A stretch of DNA of 64,000 bases, taken from positions 40,867 through 104,866 of the forward strand of contig CAYWRU010000004.1 of NCBI GenBank assembly GCA_964460795.1, written 5' to 3'. This stretch comes from CAZOOM01 sp964460795. GTDB lineage: Bacteria; Omnitrophota; Omnitrophia; Omnitrophales; Aquincolibacteriaceae. Below the pieces are notes generated by a model. That model worked only from the letters and a program-made list of their open reading frames with translations. It made no database searches and was not told the origin of the DNA. This document shows positions 17,431 through 26,819 of the stretch, piece after piece. Position 1 is the first letter of the stretch. Each line of letters begins with the position of its first letter. The position numbers were made by a program, and so were the translations under genes.

Positions 17431-19101
17431 TTATAAAGCCGGATAGATTTTTCGAACTTCTAAGGAGACTGTCTCAAGCCCATTCCATATTTTGGATTTC
17501 AAAGAAAAAAGAAGATCCACATGGACACCGACCTTAAGGAAAGACGTATCTAAATCTCCCCCCCGGCTGAACCAAAGAGCTTCAAAGGTCTCTCGGGAAT
17601 CACTGACCATTAATTTTAAGGTTTTTTGCCCCAGCCATTTTGGAGGTTGATCAATTCGAAGGTTTCTTGCAAGAAAAATCGGCCGCGGATTTCCCATCCC
17701 ATGCGGTTCCAATAATTTTAGATCTTGAAGAAAGGGGTTTGAAATGGCCCCAAGTTCAATTTCAAAATCTGCTTCAAGGGTTTGCTGCAGCATTTGAGGA
17801 TCTAACGTCGCGGCATAGGCATTAATTTTTTTTCTAAATTCTGGAATTTTTTTTGATTGAATCTGAAGCCCAGCGGCCAGTGCATGCCCTCCAAAACCTT
17901 CCAAAGCATCGCGCGCCTTTTCAAAGGCCTCCTTCAAATGAAATCCTTTTACCGACCGGGCCGAGCCCTTCCCTTTCCCATGATCCAACGCAATAACGAC
18001 TGCGGGCCGTTCATATTTCTCCACAAGGCGAGATGCCACAATCCCGATTACGCCCTGATGCCAGCCTTCCTCGGCTACGACAATCACGCGTTCGCGGCTA
18101 AAATTCATGCTTCGCTCCACCTGCGCAACAGCCGATTCAAGCACGGCCTTTTCTTCCTGCTGACGAAGGCGATTCTCCTCCTCGAGAACTTTCGCCAAAC
18201 TTGCCGCTTCTTTCAAATGAGAAGATAGAAAGAGACGCAGCGCAATATCCGGAGAACTCATCCGTCCCGCAGCATTAATCCGTGGACCCATCACAAATCC
18301 TAAATGCCCCACATTGATCTCTGAGTTCTGGACCTTGGCACTTTCTAAAAGCGCCCGGATTCCAACGCGGGGCGATTTTCCTAAACGCTCAAGGCCCTTA
18401 GACACCAGGATGCGATTATCATCTTGAAGCGGCGCCACGTCGCAGACCGTTGAAATGGCAGCCAAATCTAAAAACTCCAGGGCTTCATCTCTAATCATAA
18501 ATTGCGCCAGTTTAAAAGCCAATCCGCCGGCGGATAGCCCCTGAAATCCAAATGCACAATCCGGTCGATGAGGATTTAAAATAAAATCTGCTGGAGGAAG
18601 CCCCTCCGCCGAAATCTCATGATGATCCACCACGACAACATCCAAATCCAGAGACTTTGCAATTTTAATTTCCTTATGCGCCGAAGTTCCGCAGTCTACC
18701 GTGATAAGCATTTTGGCACCTTCGGCAGCGGCCTTGCGAATCCCTTTTTCACTCACACCGTACCCATCGGTTTCGCGATTCGGCAGAAAAGAAATGGCGG
18801 AAATTCCGAGCTTTTCCATCAAGAGCATGAGGATGGCCGTGCCGGTAATGCCATCCACATCGTAATCGCCGTGAATAAATATTTTTTCGCGGTTTTGTTT
18901 AGCCTGACGGATTCTCTCCGCCGCCTGAGGAAGATCACAAAGAGTGGCAGGATCCCGAAGATTTTGAAGGGAGGGGTGGAGAAAGGCCTGAATCGTTTCC
19001 GGACTTGTCATGCCCCGCTTGGCCAGTAGGGTTAAAACAAATGGGGACAGGCCTGCTAAGTCATTCATCAGGCCTGTCCCCTTCTGTGCATTCAATTTCA
19101 C
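17431..19101 (-). CDS. recJ: Single-stranded-DNA-specific exonuclease RecJ
   Basis: A 556-residue 5'-3' exonuclease of the DHH family used in recombination and repair. Metal motifs are GDYDVDG (Asp79, Asp81, Asp83), VDCGTSAH, and VVDHHEIS. Later come the DHHA1 motif GHALAAGLQI and a C-terminal OB-like region. The start overlaps the secDF stop by four bases (ATGA). Residues about 7-22 of this start are encoded by a REP palindrome, and the N-terminus before the conserved SPFVLTLLAKRG is short; the ATG at residue 12 (19068) is an alternative start. Confidence 0.95.
   Translation of the reverse strand: MKLNAQKGTGLMNDLAGLSPFVLTLLAKRGMTSPETIQAFLHPSLQNLRDPATLCDLPQAAERIRQAKQNREKIFIHGDYDVDGITGTAILMLLMEKLGISAISFLPNRETDGYGVSEKGIRKAAAEGAKMLITVDCGTSAHKEIKIAKSLDLDVVVVDHHEISAEGLPPADFILNPHRPDCAFGFQGLSAGGLAFKLAQFMIRDEALEFLDLAAISTVCDVAPLQDDNRILVSKGLERLGKSPRVGIRALLESAKVQNSEINVGHLGFVMGPRINAAGRMSSPDIALRLFLSSHLKEAASLAKVLEEENRLRQQEEKAVLESAVAQVERSMNFSRERVIVVAEEGWHQGVIGIVASRLVEKYERPAVVIALDHGKGKGSARSVKGFHLKEAFEKARDALEGFGGHALAAGLQIQSKKIPEFRKKINAYAATLDPQMLQQTLEADFEIELGAISNPFLQDLKLLEPHGMGNPRPIFLARNLRIDQPPKWLGQKTLKLMVSDSRETFEALWFSRGGDLDTSFLKVGVHVDLLFSLKSKIWNGLETVSLEVRKIYPAL
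19043..19081. repeat. REP palindrome inside the recJ 5' coding region
   Basis: Perfect 13-base arms GGGGACAGGCCTG / CAGGCCTGTCCCC around a 13-base loop. The core matches the palindrome at 15222-15264 and the RAYT flanks. In frame it encodes roughly KGTGLMNDLAGLSP of RecJ and overlaps the likely ribosome landing zone. Confidence 0.85.
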
Positions 19102-21290
19102 TTCGTCGCGCGGCCCTTCCAGTCAACGACCAATGCCGAAGCCACAAAAACCGAGGAATAAATTCCGACCGCAAATCCAACGCACAGGATAAAGGCAAAA
19201 TCATTGATGCCGCTCCCGCCCAAAAAGAAAAGAGCAAAGGCTCCGAAAAGAACGTTGGCGCTTGTAAGAAGCGTTCGGCCCAGAGTCTGATTTAGACTGA
19301 GCTCCACAATTTCTCCGAAAGGCTTCTTTCGCATACCTTTCAAATTTTCGCGGATTCGGTCAAAGACGACAATCGTATCGTTCACCGAATAGCCCATAAT
19401 GGTCAGAATCGCCGCCACGCTGGCAAGGTTGATTTCACGCCCGGTGAGTGCATACACTCCGAACGTGAAGAGCGTATCGTGAAGAAGTGCGATCACCGCA
19501 GCCAGAGAAAACTGCCACGGGAAACGCATCCCCAAATAAACCAGAATGCCGATGGAAGACCAAAAGAGCGCCCAAAGCGCTTTGGTCTTGAGATCTCCGC
19601 TCACGGCCGGCCCCACTTGATCCACTTTAAGGATCTGATAATTTTTATCTCCGGCCAATTCTTTCGCAGCCTGTTCGATTTTCTGGACATCTGACTCCTT
19701 GATCTTCACCACAAATTGATTTTTCACCGGATCATCCATGTGCTGAAGCGTCGGTTCACTGAGTCCAGTCTTGTCCAGCGCCGTACGAAAAGCCGCAAGC
19801 TCAACGGGTTTTGAAAATTCCAGTTGAACCAGGGTACCTCCGGTAAATTCCACGCCGAAATTATTACTGCCGCGGGCCATGATTGCACCCACGCCCATCA
19901 CAATCGTAAAGACTGAAAATACATAGGCCAGAAAGCGCCATTTCATAAATGGAAGTTTGGTCACGCCGAGCAAATGCAGCATTTTCAGATTTAGATTGGG
20001 ATTTTTCGCTGACAAAGCATCAAACACCAAGCGGGTCACGGTAAGCGAAGAAAACATACTGGCAATCTGTCCGAGACCCAGGGTCACGGCAAATCCCTTG
20101 ATGGGGCCGGTTCCCAGATAAAATAAAATCACGGCCGTAATAAATACCGTCATGTTGGAATCCAGAATCGCTGCAAAGGCCCGGTGATATCCGGCAGAGA
20201 TCGCAGCGCGCGGAGTTCTTCCGTCTTGCATTTCTTCCCGGATTNNNNNNNNNNGCTCAGAAATCAGAATATTTGCATCAACCGCCATACCCACGGAGAG
20301 AATGAAACCCGCGATACCGGGAAGCGTTAGAGAAGAATGCAGCATGGCGAGCGATCCGATCACTAAAATAACGTAGATCACAAGCCCGATATCTGCAATA
20401 AATCCTGCGAGAAGATAGTAGCAAGGCATGAAAAGAAAAACGAGCAAGCAGCCGAGAATGGCGGCCCGGATTCCTTTTTCAATAGAATCACGCCCCAAGG
20501 TCGGACCCACCGTTCGCTCCTCGACAATGCTCACTGGAGCGGGCAAGGCACCGGCACGCAGCACTAGCGCCAAATCACCGGCTTCCTGAACCGAAAAATT
20601 GCCACTGATCTGAGCCTGACCGCTTGGAATTCTGTCGCGAATCACAGGCGCTGAATAAACCCGGCCGTCCAAAACAATGGCGAGGCGCTTTCCGATATTT
20701 TTAAATGTCACTTCATCAAATTGCTTGGCTCCAATATCATCAAATTGGAGCTGAACCATGGAACCACCGTACTGATCAAAACCCACAGACGCCGTGGTCA
20801 GATGTTCTCCGGTCAAAGGCACTTCTTTGGTAACAAGCACCTTGCTGACACGTCCCATCTCTCCCTTGATTTCTTTATATTCGAAACCTTCGGGAACGGT
20901 TCCCGCATCCGCCTTCTTGGTCAGATCCGGATCATCGCTCACAAGCCGAAATTCAAGATGCGCAGTTTTTCCTACAATTTCACGCGCCCGGTTCCGGTCC
21001 GTAATTCCGGGAAGCTGGACCACCACTTCATCAATGCCTTGTTTCGTGACCTGAGGTTCAACTACACCGAACTCATCGATACGATTGCGGATGACTTCCA
21101 CCGCACGATCCGCGGCATCCTGGCGCCCTTCTTTGGGAACTTTTTCAAGATCCACTTTCAGAAGGAGCTGCACGCCGCCTTTCAAGTCGAGACCGAGAGG
21201 GATTTTATCCTTCGGCGGATAGGCCTTCCAAATCGAAAGTGCCGTTAATAAAATCAGGATGAGCAGTTTCCATTTGAAGTTCCGGTCCAT
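19098..21290 (-). CDS. secDF: Fused protein-export membrane protein SecDF
   Basis: A 730-residue fusion of SecD and SecF, the proton-driven RND-type accessory to the Sec translocon. The SecD half has the periplasmic P1 region (GLDLKGGVQLLLKVDL near the start) and the TM4 motif region GMAVDANILI. The SecF half begins near residue 440 and includes GVEFTGGTLVQLEF and MGYSVNDTIVVFDRIREN. Twelve membrane segments are expected. A 10-base N run codes for unknown residues 346-349. The gene lies in the conserved queA-tgt-yajC-secDF order, with recJ overlapping its end. Confidence 0.95.
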   Translation of the reverse strand: MDRNFKWKLLILILLTALSIWKAYPPKDKIPLGLDLKGGVQLLLKVDLEKVPKEGRQDAADRAVEVIRNRIDEFGVVEPQVTKQGIDEVVVQLPGITDRNRAREIVGKTAHLEFRLVSDDPDLTKKADAGTVPEGFEYKEIKGEMGRVSKVLVTKEVPLTGEHLTTASVGFDQYGGSMVQLQFDDIGAKQFDEVTFKNIGKRLAIVLDGRVYSAPVIRDRIPSGQAQISGNFSVQEAGDLALVLRAGALPAPVSIVEERTVGPTLGRDSIEKGIRAAILGCLLVFLFMPCYYLLAGFIADIGLVIYVILVIGSLAMLHSSLTLPGIAGFILSVGMAVDANILISEXXXXIREEMQDGRTPRAAISAGYHRAFAAILDSNMTVFITAVILFYLGTGPIKGFAVTLGLGQIASMFSSLTVTRLVFDALSAKNPNLNLKMLHLLGVTKLPFMKWRFLAYVFSVFTIVMGVGAIMARGSNNFGVEFTGGTLVQLEFSKPVELAAFRTALDKTGLSEPTLQHMDDPVKNQFVVKIKESDVQKIEQAAKELAGDKNYQILKVDQVGPAVSGDLKTKALWALFWSSIGILVYLGMRFPWQFSLAAVIALLHDTLFTFGVYALTGREINLASVAAILTIMGYSVNDTIVVFDRIRENLKGMRKKPFGEIVELSLNQTLGRTLLTSANVLFGAFALFFLGGSGINDFAFILCVGFAVGIYSSVFVASALVVDWKGRATK
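20245..20254. other. Assembly gap (10 N) in secDF
   Basis: Ten Ns interrupt the conserved SecD segment read on the minus strand as ANILISE-xxxx-IREE. The family consensus here is E-R-I-R-E-E. The flanking bases GAG C and A ATC would give E-R-I with a single missing base (CGA), so the run looks like a fixed-length placeholder for a gap of about one base. Confidence 0.9.
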
Positions 21291-21302
21291 AATTCCCCCG
21301 CC

Positions 21303-21620
21303 TTAAGCCCTGAGCCCTGAAATGGATGACTTCAGGACCTCGATTTTAGTTGCTTCGTTATCGCCTACTTTAAGAACTACATAATCCGCTTGAATACTGG
21401 TCACCACTCCAATGATGCCGCCGGCGGTCACGACTTTATCTCCCTTCTTAAGGCCCTCGACCATTTTCGAGAGATCCGATTGGCGCTTTTGCTGCGGCCG
21501 AATCATGAGGAAGTAGAAGATGATGAAGATGATGATGAAAGGAAAAAGACTGGCAAGAGCTCCCGGTCCTTGGGGCGCAGATGCAGCCGTGTCAGCTGCG
21601 TAAGCAATTTTTTCAAACAT
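21303..21620 (-). CDS. yajC: Preprotein translocase accessory subunit YajC
   Basis: A 105-residue single-pass membrane protein. The membrane segment LFPFIIIFIIFYFLMIRPQQ followed by KRQSDLSKMVEGLKKGDKVV and TAGGIIGVVTSI is the YajC signature. It works with SecDF, whose gene starts 12 bases downstream. Confidence 0.95.
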   Translation of the reverse strand: MFEKIAYAADTAASAPQGPGALASLFPFIIIFIIFYFLMIRPQQKRQSDLSKMVEGLKKGDKVVTAGGIIGVVTSIQADYVVLKVGDNEATKIEVLKSSISGLRA

Positions 21621-21658
21621 AAAAACTCCTTGTTTAGGCTAAGAACCTCCAGCAACAT

Positions 21659-21720
21659 GTCATTCCCGAATGCTTTTATCGGGAATCCAAATCCTGGATC
21701 CCCGCCTTCGCGAGGATGAC
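21659..21720. repeat. GTCATTCC...GGATGAC palindromic repeat
   Basis: A 62-base copy, almost identical to 11899-11960, in the tgt-yajC gap. Its inverted arms would form two stacked hairpins in the transcript between tgt and yajC. Confidence 0.85.
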
Positions 21721-21768
21721 AGACTTGACTTGGCTAGAGGGTCAAAACAATTTAAGAAAGTTGTTGTA

Positions 21769-22899
21769 TTATCGACATTTTGGGTCAAAAGTGTTGAAAA
21801 ATTCTTTTTTGAACTCTGAGAAGGTTCCAGTCCGAATCGCCTGCCGGATGGCCCTCATAAAGTGGATAAAGAAATGAAGGTTATGGACTGAGACGAGTTC
21901 TGAACCGAGCATCTCTCCGGCGTTAAAGAGATGGCGAAGATAACTCCGGCTAAAATGTCGGCAAGTGTAGCATTCGCACCCTTCCATTAAGGGTTTTAAG
22001 TCATGGCTGTATTTTCCATTCCGAACCACCACCATCCCGGCGCGCGTAAACGCTGTTCCCACGCGGCCGTAGCGGGTAGGAGTCACACAATCAAACATAT
22101 CGGCTCCATTTTCTATGGCCCAGAGAAAATCCGCAGGCGTTCCCACTCCCATCATATAACGCGGCCGATCTTCCGGCATTTTGGGAACCACGGCCCGGTA
22201 AATACGGAGCGTATCTTCTTTGGATTCACCCACACAAAGTCCGCCGAGGGCATAACCATCAAAACCAATTTCTACGGTCCGGGCCAAGGACTCAAGACGC
22301 ATATCCTCAAACGCCCCGCCTTGGATAATCCCAAACAAGGCTTGGGATTTCATGCGATGATGAGTCTTTGAACGCTCCGCCCAGCGCAAGGTAAGCTCCA
22401 TGGAACTTTGCATTTTTCTCCGGTCATATTCCGGCGGAGGGCATTCATCAAACACCATCGCGATGTCGCTTCCAATCGCTTCCTGAACATCGAGCACAAT
22501 TTCAGGCGAGAGAAAAATTTCTTTTCCGTCCAGGTGCGAGCGAAACCTCGCGCCTTCTTCCGTGATTTTTCTCAGCTTCGTCAGAGAAAAAACCTGAAAG
22601 CCTCCGCTATCGGTCAGAATCGGACCTTTCCAAGCCATAAATTTGTGAAGTCCTCCGTGTTCGCGGAGCACATCCAGTCCGGGACGGATAAAAAGATGAT
22701 AGGCATTGGCCAAAATAATTTCTGAACCCACTTCTTCAAGATCGCGGGAGAAAACCGATTTCACGGTGGCCTGCGTCGCAACCGGCATAAAGATAGGCGT
22801 CTCAAAACTTCCGCGCGGCAGCGTCACCTTTCCTGTCCGCGCATACGTGGCCGAGTCTTTGGAAGTTACAGCAAATTGTAAGGGTGATTCTTTTTTCAT
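21769..22899 (-). CDS. tgt: tRNA-guanine transglycosylase
   Basis: A 376-residue enzyme that exchanges guanine-34 for preQ1 in GUN-anticodon tRNAs. The general-base aspartate is Asp97 in LTDSGGFQVFSL and the nucleophile lies in MFDCVTPTRYGRVG. The zinc site is CxCxxC...H in CECYTCRHFSRSYLRHLF and SVHNLHFF. Start and queA stop overlap (ATGA). With QueA here and QueD at 38.5 kb, queuosine synthesis is represented three times in the window. Confidence 0.97.
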   Translation of the reverse strand: MKKESPLQFAVTSKDSATYARTGKVTLPRGSFETPIFMPVATQATVKSVFSRDLEEVGSEIILANAYHLFIRPGLDVLREHGGLHKFMAWKGPILTDSGGFQVFSLTKLRKITEEGARFRSHLDGKEIFLSPEIVLDVQEAIGSDIAMVFDECPPPEYDRRKMQSSMELTLRWAERSKTHHRMKSQALFGIIQGGAFEDMRLESLARTVEIGFDGYALGGLCVGESKEDTLRIYRAVVPKMPEDRPRYMMGVGTPADFLWAIENGADMFDCVTPTRYGRVGTAFTRAGMVVVRNGKYSHDLKPLMEGCECYTCRHFSRSYLRHLFNAGEMLGSELVSVHNLHFFIHFMRAIRQAIRTGTFSEFKKEFFNTFDPKCR

Positions 22900-23939
22900 A
22901 AAATCAGCATCGCATCCCCATAGCTATAAAATCGGTATTTTTCACGGATGGCTTCTTCATAAAGAGAGCGCCATCTCCCCTCGCCGAGAAACGCATCCAC
23001 CAAACAAAGCAGGGTGCTTCGTGGAAGATGAAAATTCGTAATAAGTCCCTGAACCACTTTAAAAGTGTACGGAGAATAAATAAAAAGCCGCGTGCTCCCG
23101 GATCCTGAAGAAATTTTTCCATACTTATCAACTGCTGATTCCAAAACTCGCACCGACGTCGTGCCACACGCAATCACGCGCCGATTTTCTGCGAGCGCTT
23201 GATTAATCTGAGAAGCGGCGCGCTCCGAAATCTCATACTCCTCGTCGTGCATGGGATGATCTCGAATATCCTCTTCTTCGATCATTTTAAAAGTCCCGTA
23301 ATTCACATGCAAAGTCACATGAGCAATCTCGACTCCCATAGCCTGGATACGCGTCAAAAGGGGCTCATCAAAATGAAGTCCGGCCGTGGGAGCCGCGACA
23401 GAGCCATCCTGCTTGGCATAAACCGTTTGATAATATTCGCGGTCTTCGGGATTATCCGGACGCGGAATATAAGGAGGTAGCGGCACATGTCCGGCAGCAT
23501 AAAGCCGCTCCTTCACCTGTTCTCCAGAAAACAAGATCGTCCGTTCTCCGGAAGCTGGTACGCTTTCGGATTTAATAAGCGCATCAAGTTTTTCGCCATT
23601 TTCTCCAACCGACAGGATTTCGCCTTTTTTAACCCGTCGATTGGGACGCACCAGGGCGGTCCATTCATTCGGAGCGGTTTCTTTGAGGAGAAAAAGCTCA
23701 ACTTTGCCGCCGCTTTTTCGATTCGCAAAAATGCGTGCAGGAATCACCCGGCTGTTATTGAGGACAAGAAGGTCTCCGCCGCGAAGAAAATTAGGGAGAT
23801 CAGAAAATCGCTGATGCAAAACAGCAGCGTCAGATCGTTCGGTGACAAGCAGCCGGGCGGAGGCCCTTTCTTTTAAAGGAATTTGCGCAATTCTCTCAGG
23901 CGGCAAATCATAACAAAGGTCGGATAATAAAACTCCCAT
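22896..23939 (-). CDS. queA: S-adenosylmethionine:tRNA ribosyltransferase-isomerase
   Basis: A 347-residue enzyme converting preQ1-tRNA to epoxyqueuosine-tRNA. Family motifs include YDLPPERIAQIPLKERASARLL, LVLNNSRVIPARIFANR, VAAPTAGLHFDEPLL, VTLHVNYGTFKMIEEEDIRD and TNFHLPRSTLLCLVDAF. Length is standard. It heads the queA-tgt-yajC-secDF-recJ series and lies 5 bases after the upstream MuiA-like gene. Confidence 0.97.
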   Translation of the reverse strand: MGVLLSDLCYDLPPERIAQIPLKERASARLLVTERSDAAVLHQRFSDLPNFLRGGDLLVLNNSRVIPARIFANRKSGGKVELFLLKETAPNEWTALVRPNRRVKKGEILSVGENGEKLDALIKSESVPASGERTILFSGEQVKERLYAAGHVPLPPYIPRPDNPEDREYYQTVYAKQDGSVAAPTAGLHFDEPLLTRIQAMGVEIAHVTLHVNYGTFKMIEEEDIRDHPMHDEEYEISERAASQINQALAENRRVIACGTTSVRVLESAVDKYGKISSGSGSTRLFIYSPYTFKVVQGLITNFHLPRSTLLCLVDAFLGEGRWRSLYEEAIREKYRFYSYGDAMLIL

Positions 23940-23944
23940 GAAAA

Positions 23945-25639
23945 TTAAAGCCCCTGGATCCTCAAATCTTCAGGATGCTTAATCTTGAAGTAAAGCTTGA
24001 CCGTCTGTTTCTGACCTGCAGGAATTTTAAAAGCCCATTCAAACACTCCAGGCTTGTCATCAAAGGAGCGCGTAGACCCCGGATTGGCATTAAACTCCAT
24101 TTGAATGTCCGAATGCTGGGGCATGGGCACATGATCCAAAAGAAAAACCGAGGCTTCTTTGCCATCATAGTTTTCGATCGTGGTTAAATAATTATATTCA
24201 ATGGTTTTCACTTTACCTTTTAAGCCTGGAATCAAACTGATGCTTTCTTTACGCGACAAAAGCTTTTGAGTGACACGAATTTTCTCATTCACTCCCAAAA
24301 AGAGATCAAACTCTTCATCGGTCCCAACCGTTTTCATCCAGGAGTTTCCAATGTAAGCACCCTGCAGAAACACCTGAATGGATCCCGGAAGCAGCAATCC
24401 CTCTGAAGTATTTTTTACTTTGGCGCGCAAATAAGCATACGGGGAAAGTTTTGGAACCGTCTGATGAACTAAATTGGCCGGCAGAGAAAAGGATTGAATC
24501 GATGATTTTTTTGCCTGACCATCCGATAAAATAGTTTCAGACTTCGGGAGCACGTACTGAACGGAAGGGCCCTTGGATTCAATTTGAGCTGAAGCCACCT
24601 CAGCGGCTACCGGAGCAGCAGGCGCATCATATCCTTTCTTGCCCTCTATTTCGTCTAAAGCCGGCGCCATTTCTTGTCGGGCAGCAAGCGTTTTCGACAG
24701 CATCATTCCAGCCGCATAAGGCGCAGGAACGGGCGGTTCGTATTTATGAAGATACCAAGGTTGAATTTCCGGCATGTTTCCACCCACCGAAGGTTTTGCC
24801 GTGGAAAGCTCTAGACGCACGTCCTTCCAATCTTCTCCCGTGTTTTGCTGAATCATCCCGGAAAGTGTGAGTTCAACTTTAGTAGAGTCTGATTCTGCAC
24901 GTGCTTCATAGACTGGCTGCCAGCTGGCGCCCGGCACACGATAAGAAATTTCCAGCTGAAAGGCCCCCGCCGACGCAGCTTCGAGATCCACCGCAACACT
25001 GATCTGCTGCTTTGAACTTCCCGATTGAAGCTGAGCCAATTCTCTTTGAACCACGTCGATTTCTTTTTCAAGTTTTTGCCGGTCAAGCCCAAGCTGTTCC
25101 TGTTTCTGAGATACAGCCAGAAATTCCTGATCAAGAAAGAGAACAAGTTTTTGAATTTCATCCGCCAAAGGCTGGCGGGTCACAAGATCTTTTCCGATCT
25201 GATCTCCCTGCGCCGCACGGATCGAAGCAAGAAAGGCATTTTTTTCATTCAAGATACTTTCGGTAAATTGGAGATGTTTTTCTTGATCCCTCAAAGTCTC
25301 AAGCTGAGCTTCTAAGTCCTTCACTCGCGGCGACTGAGCTTCTTCGATTTGCTTCGTGACCACGCGCGCGCCAAAAAGCTTTACTTTGGCACTTCCCTCG
25401 CCTTTTGCACTCACCGAGTCTTGTTCTAGAGAACCGGGAAGCCCCGAGAAAATAATCTCATGATTTCCCGGCTGTACATTAATCGATGTGGTTCGACTGA
25501 TCAGCGCGCGGTCGTTGTAAACCACCACCTTATTAATTTTAGAATCTGCCTGAATTTCATCCGCCCAAATAAATGGGGAGTTTAAAAAAAGGCCGGCAAG
25601 GCCGAGCCCTAAAATAACTATCGCAGCGTATTTTTTCAT
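23945..25639 (-). CDS. Exported DUF4139 / MuiA-family protein
   Basis: A 564-residue protein with an N-terminal signal peptide (AAIVILGLGLAGLFLNSPFIWA). Next come a beta domain (VVVYNDRALISRT), a coiled coil of about residues 110-210 and a DUF4139 region that includes QISVAVDL, QQNTGEDWKDVRLELSTAKP, YLRAKVKNTSEGLLLPGSIQVF and a KVKTIEYNYLTTIEN segment. This family is often named mucoidy inhibitor MuiA; its biochemical role is not established. The ATG at 25639 is preferred because GAGG lies six bases upstream. It starts just after the stop of the upstream membrane protein, so they are probably an operon. Confidence 0.8.
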   Translation of the reverse strand: MKKYAAIVILGLGLAGLFLNSPFIWADEIQADSKINKVVVYNDRALISRTTSINVQPGNHEIIFSGLPGSLEQDSVSAKGEGSAKVKLFGARVVTKQIEEAQSPRVKDLEAQLETLRDQEKHLQFTESILNEKNAFLASIRAAQGDQIGKDLVTRQPLADEIQKLVLFLDQEFLAVSQKQEQLGLDRQKLEKEIDVVQRELAQLQSGSSKQQISVAVDLEAASAGAFQLEISYRVPGASWQPVYEARAESDSTKVELTLSGMIQQNTGEDWKDVRLELSTAKPSVGGNMPEIQPWYLHKYEPPVPAPYAAGMMLSKTLAARQEMAPALDEIEGKKGYDAPAAPVAAEVASAQIESKGPSVQYVLPKSETILSDGQAKKSSIQSFSLPANLVHQTVPKLSPYAYLRAKVKNTSEGLLLPGSIQVFLQGAYIGNSWMKTVGTDEEFDLFLGVNEKIRVTQKLLSRKESISLIPGLKGKVKTIEYNYLTTIENYDGKEASVFLLDHVPMPQHSDIQMEFNANPGSTRSFDDKPGVFEWAFKIPAGQKQTVKLYFKIKHPEDLRIQGL

Positions 25640-25651
25640 GTTCAGCCTCAT

Positions 25652-26353
25652 TTATTGAATAGTTTCGCCTTTTAAAACTCCGGGGACCGGAGCGGCATCG
25701 ATTCGAATGCCGCCGTCATGTTCAATTTTAAGAGTATAAATGGTGCCGGGTAAAAAAAGGGAGCCCGGGGCTTCAATCTGAGCATTCTTAATTCCCATCT
25801 GCACGCGGGCCTTGGGATCCAACGCATAAGTCCAAAATTTTTCCCAGATACGCCGCTCAAATTTTGAAGTTTTTCCCGGCACTTTGTATCCTTTCGGAAT
25901 CTCATGTGTCGGCGTCAGATCAAAACTTTGAGTTTTTTCGCCGTCCAACATGAAGACTTTCATAAAAAGGAAAACGCTTTTGCCGCGGAGCCGATCCCCC
26001 ATCTTAACGTACTGATCATCAAAGCGAACCACGAGCGACTGAAACTGAATCAGATTTCCCTCGAAAGTGAAATATTTAGGTTGAAGCGATTCGCCTTTTG
26101 CGGAATATTCGAGAAATTTTATCGTAGTTTTTATTTTCTTTGTGGCTTCATCCAACTCACTCTTCGTAACAAGAACTTCCGCAATCCTGGAATCCGCCGA
26201 CAATCGTTCGACAATTTTCCGCAGAACATTTGCCTCTTGGATCCAATTAAAAATCCAAACTCCCAAGATAAGGATTCCGGTCAGGATAAGCCCAGCGGCT
26301 AATCCTTGAAATCCCCACTGGATTTTAAATTTTTCTGAATTGGATTGGCTCAT
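25652..26353 (-). CDS. Membrane-anchored protein of unknown function
   Basis: A 233-residue protein with one hydrophobic segment near residues 15-34 (FQGLAAGLILTGILILGVWI). After a short helix it has a beta-rich extracytoplasmic domain containing VLVTKSELDEATKKIKTTIK and LRGKSVFLFMKVFMLDGEK. I do not recognise the family. The downstream MuiA-like gene starts within a dozen bases of its stop, so the two products may act together in the envelope. It lies 43 bases downstream of tRNA-Arg. Confidence 0.6.
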   Translation of the reverse strand: MSQSNSEKFKIQWGFQGLAAGLILTGILILGVWIFNWIQEANVLRKIVERLSADSRIAEVLVTKSELDEATKKIKTTIKFLEYSAKGESLQPKYFTFEGNLIQFQSLVVRFDDQYVKMGDRLRGKSVFLFMKVFMLDGEKTQSFDLTPTHEIPKGYKVPGKTSKFERRIWEKFWTYALDPKARVQMGIKNAQIEAPGSLFLPGTIYTLKIEHDGGIRIDAAPVPGVLKGETIQ

Positions 26354-26395
26354 AAGGTTTAAATCCGCAATCTAAAATCTAAATTCTAAAATTAG

Positions 26396-26472
26396 TGGTG
26401 CGCCCGGCTGGGGTCGAACCAGCAACCTCTACCTCCGGAGGGTAGCGCTCTATCCAGTTGAGCTACGGGCGC
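26396..26472 (-). tRNA. tRNA-Arg (anticodon CCG)
   Basis: A complete cloverleaf on the minus strand: acceptor GCGCCCG/CGGGCGC, D arm GCTC...GAGC, anticodon stem CTACC/GGTAG around loop CTCCGGA, T arm GCTGG TTCGACC CCAGC. The loop gives anticodon CCG, reading CGG arginine codons. Discriminator A and an encoded CCA (26396-26398) are present. Confidence 0.95.
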
Positions 26473-26493
26473 AAAAATTTAAACCCAAGCACC

Positions 26494-26819
26494 AAAATTT
26501 TTGCGCGAACCAAGTACGCGGCTATCCTTATGCCGCGACTTGGCCGTCCCGCACATTAGTGCGGGGCGGGCGCTACTTATTTTGAGCTATACCCATCGCT
26601 GCTTGCGCTGGGTACGGCTCGTGCGGTGCTTGTAGCACCGCTACGAGACCGCGGGCGCGAGATGTTTTTGTTTTTATCGAGCGCCTTGCACGGTACGCAG
26701 CGTCCTTGGCTGCGACCGCGCCGTACTTGCATATCGATGCAAGTGCGGGCGCCCTCGCGCTTATGCGCGAGGACTGCTTCGGTCCCGCCTTGTAGGCGGG
26801 ATCCGAGCTGCAAAAATTT
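26494..26819. repeat. Array of at least eight consecutive hairpins beside tRNA-Arg
   Basis: This gene-free stretch (the gap is 26473-26841) is nearly filled by successive inverted repeats. Stems read: 26510-26543 (12 bp with one bulge), 26548-26565 (7 bp, ATTA loop), 26590-26614, 26615-26651 (about 16 bp with single-base bulges), 26654-26685 (GGCGC/GCGCC with tandem GA/GA mismatches, then GAT/ATC), 26696-26714, 26725-26744 (8 bp), 26753-26772 (8 bp, TTAT loop) and 26776-26808 (about 14 bp with bulges). The whole is bounded by near-inverted AAAATTTTTGC / GCAAAAATTTC. GCAAAAATTT also recurs directly at 26471-26480 and 26810-26819. No coding frame is convincing. Confidence 0.75.

Noticed and set aside
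26494..26819. CRISPR array
   Set aside because: The hairpins differ in sequence from one another; there is no constant direct repeat with spacers.
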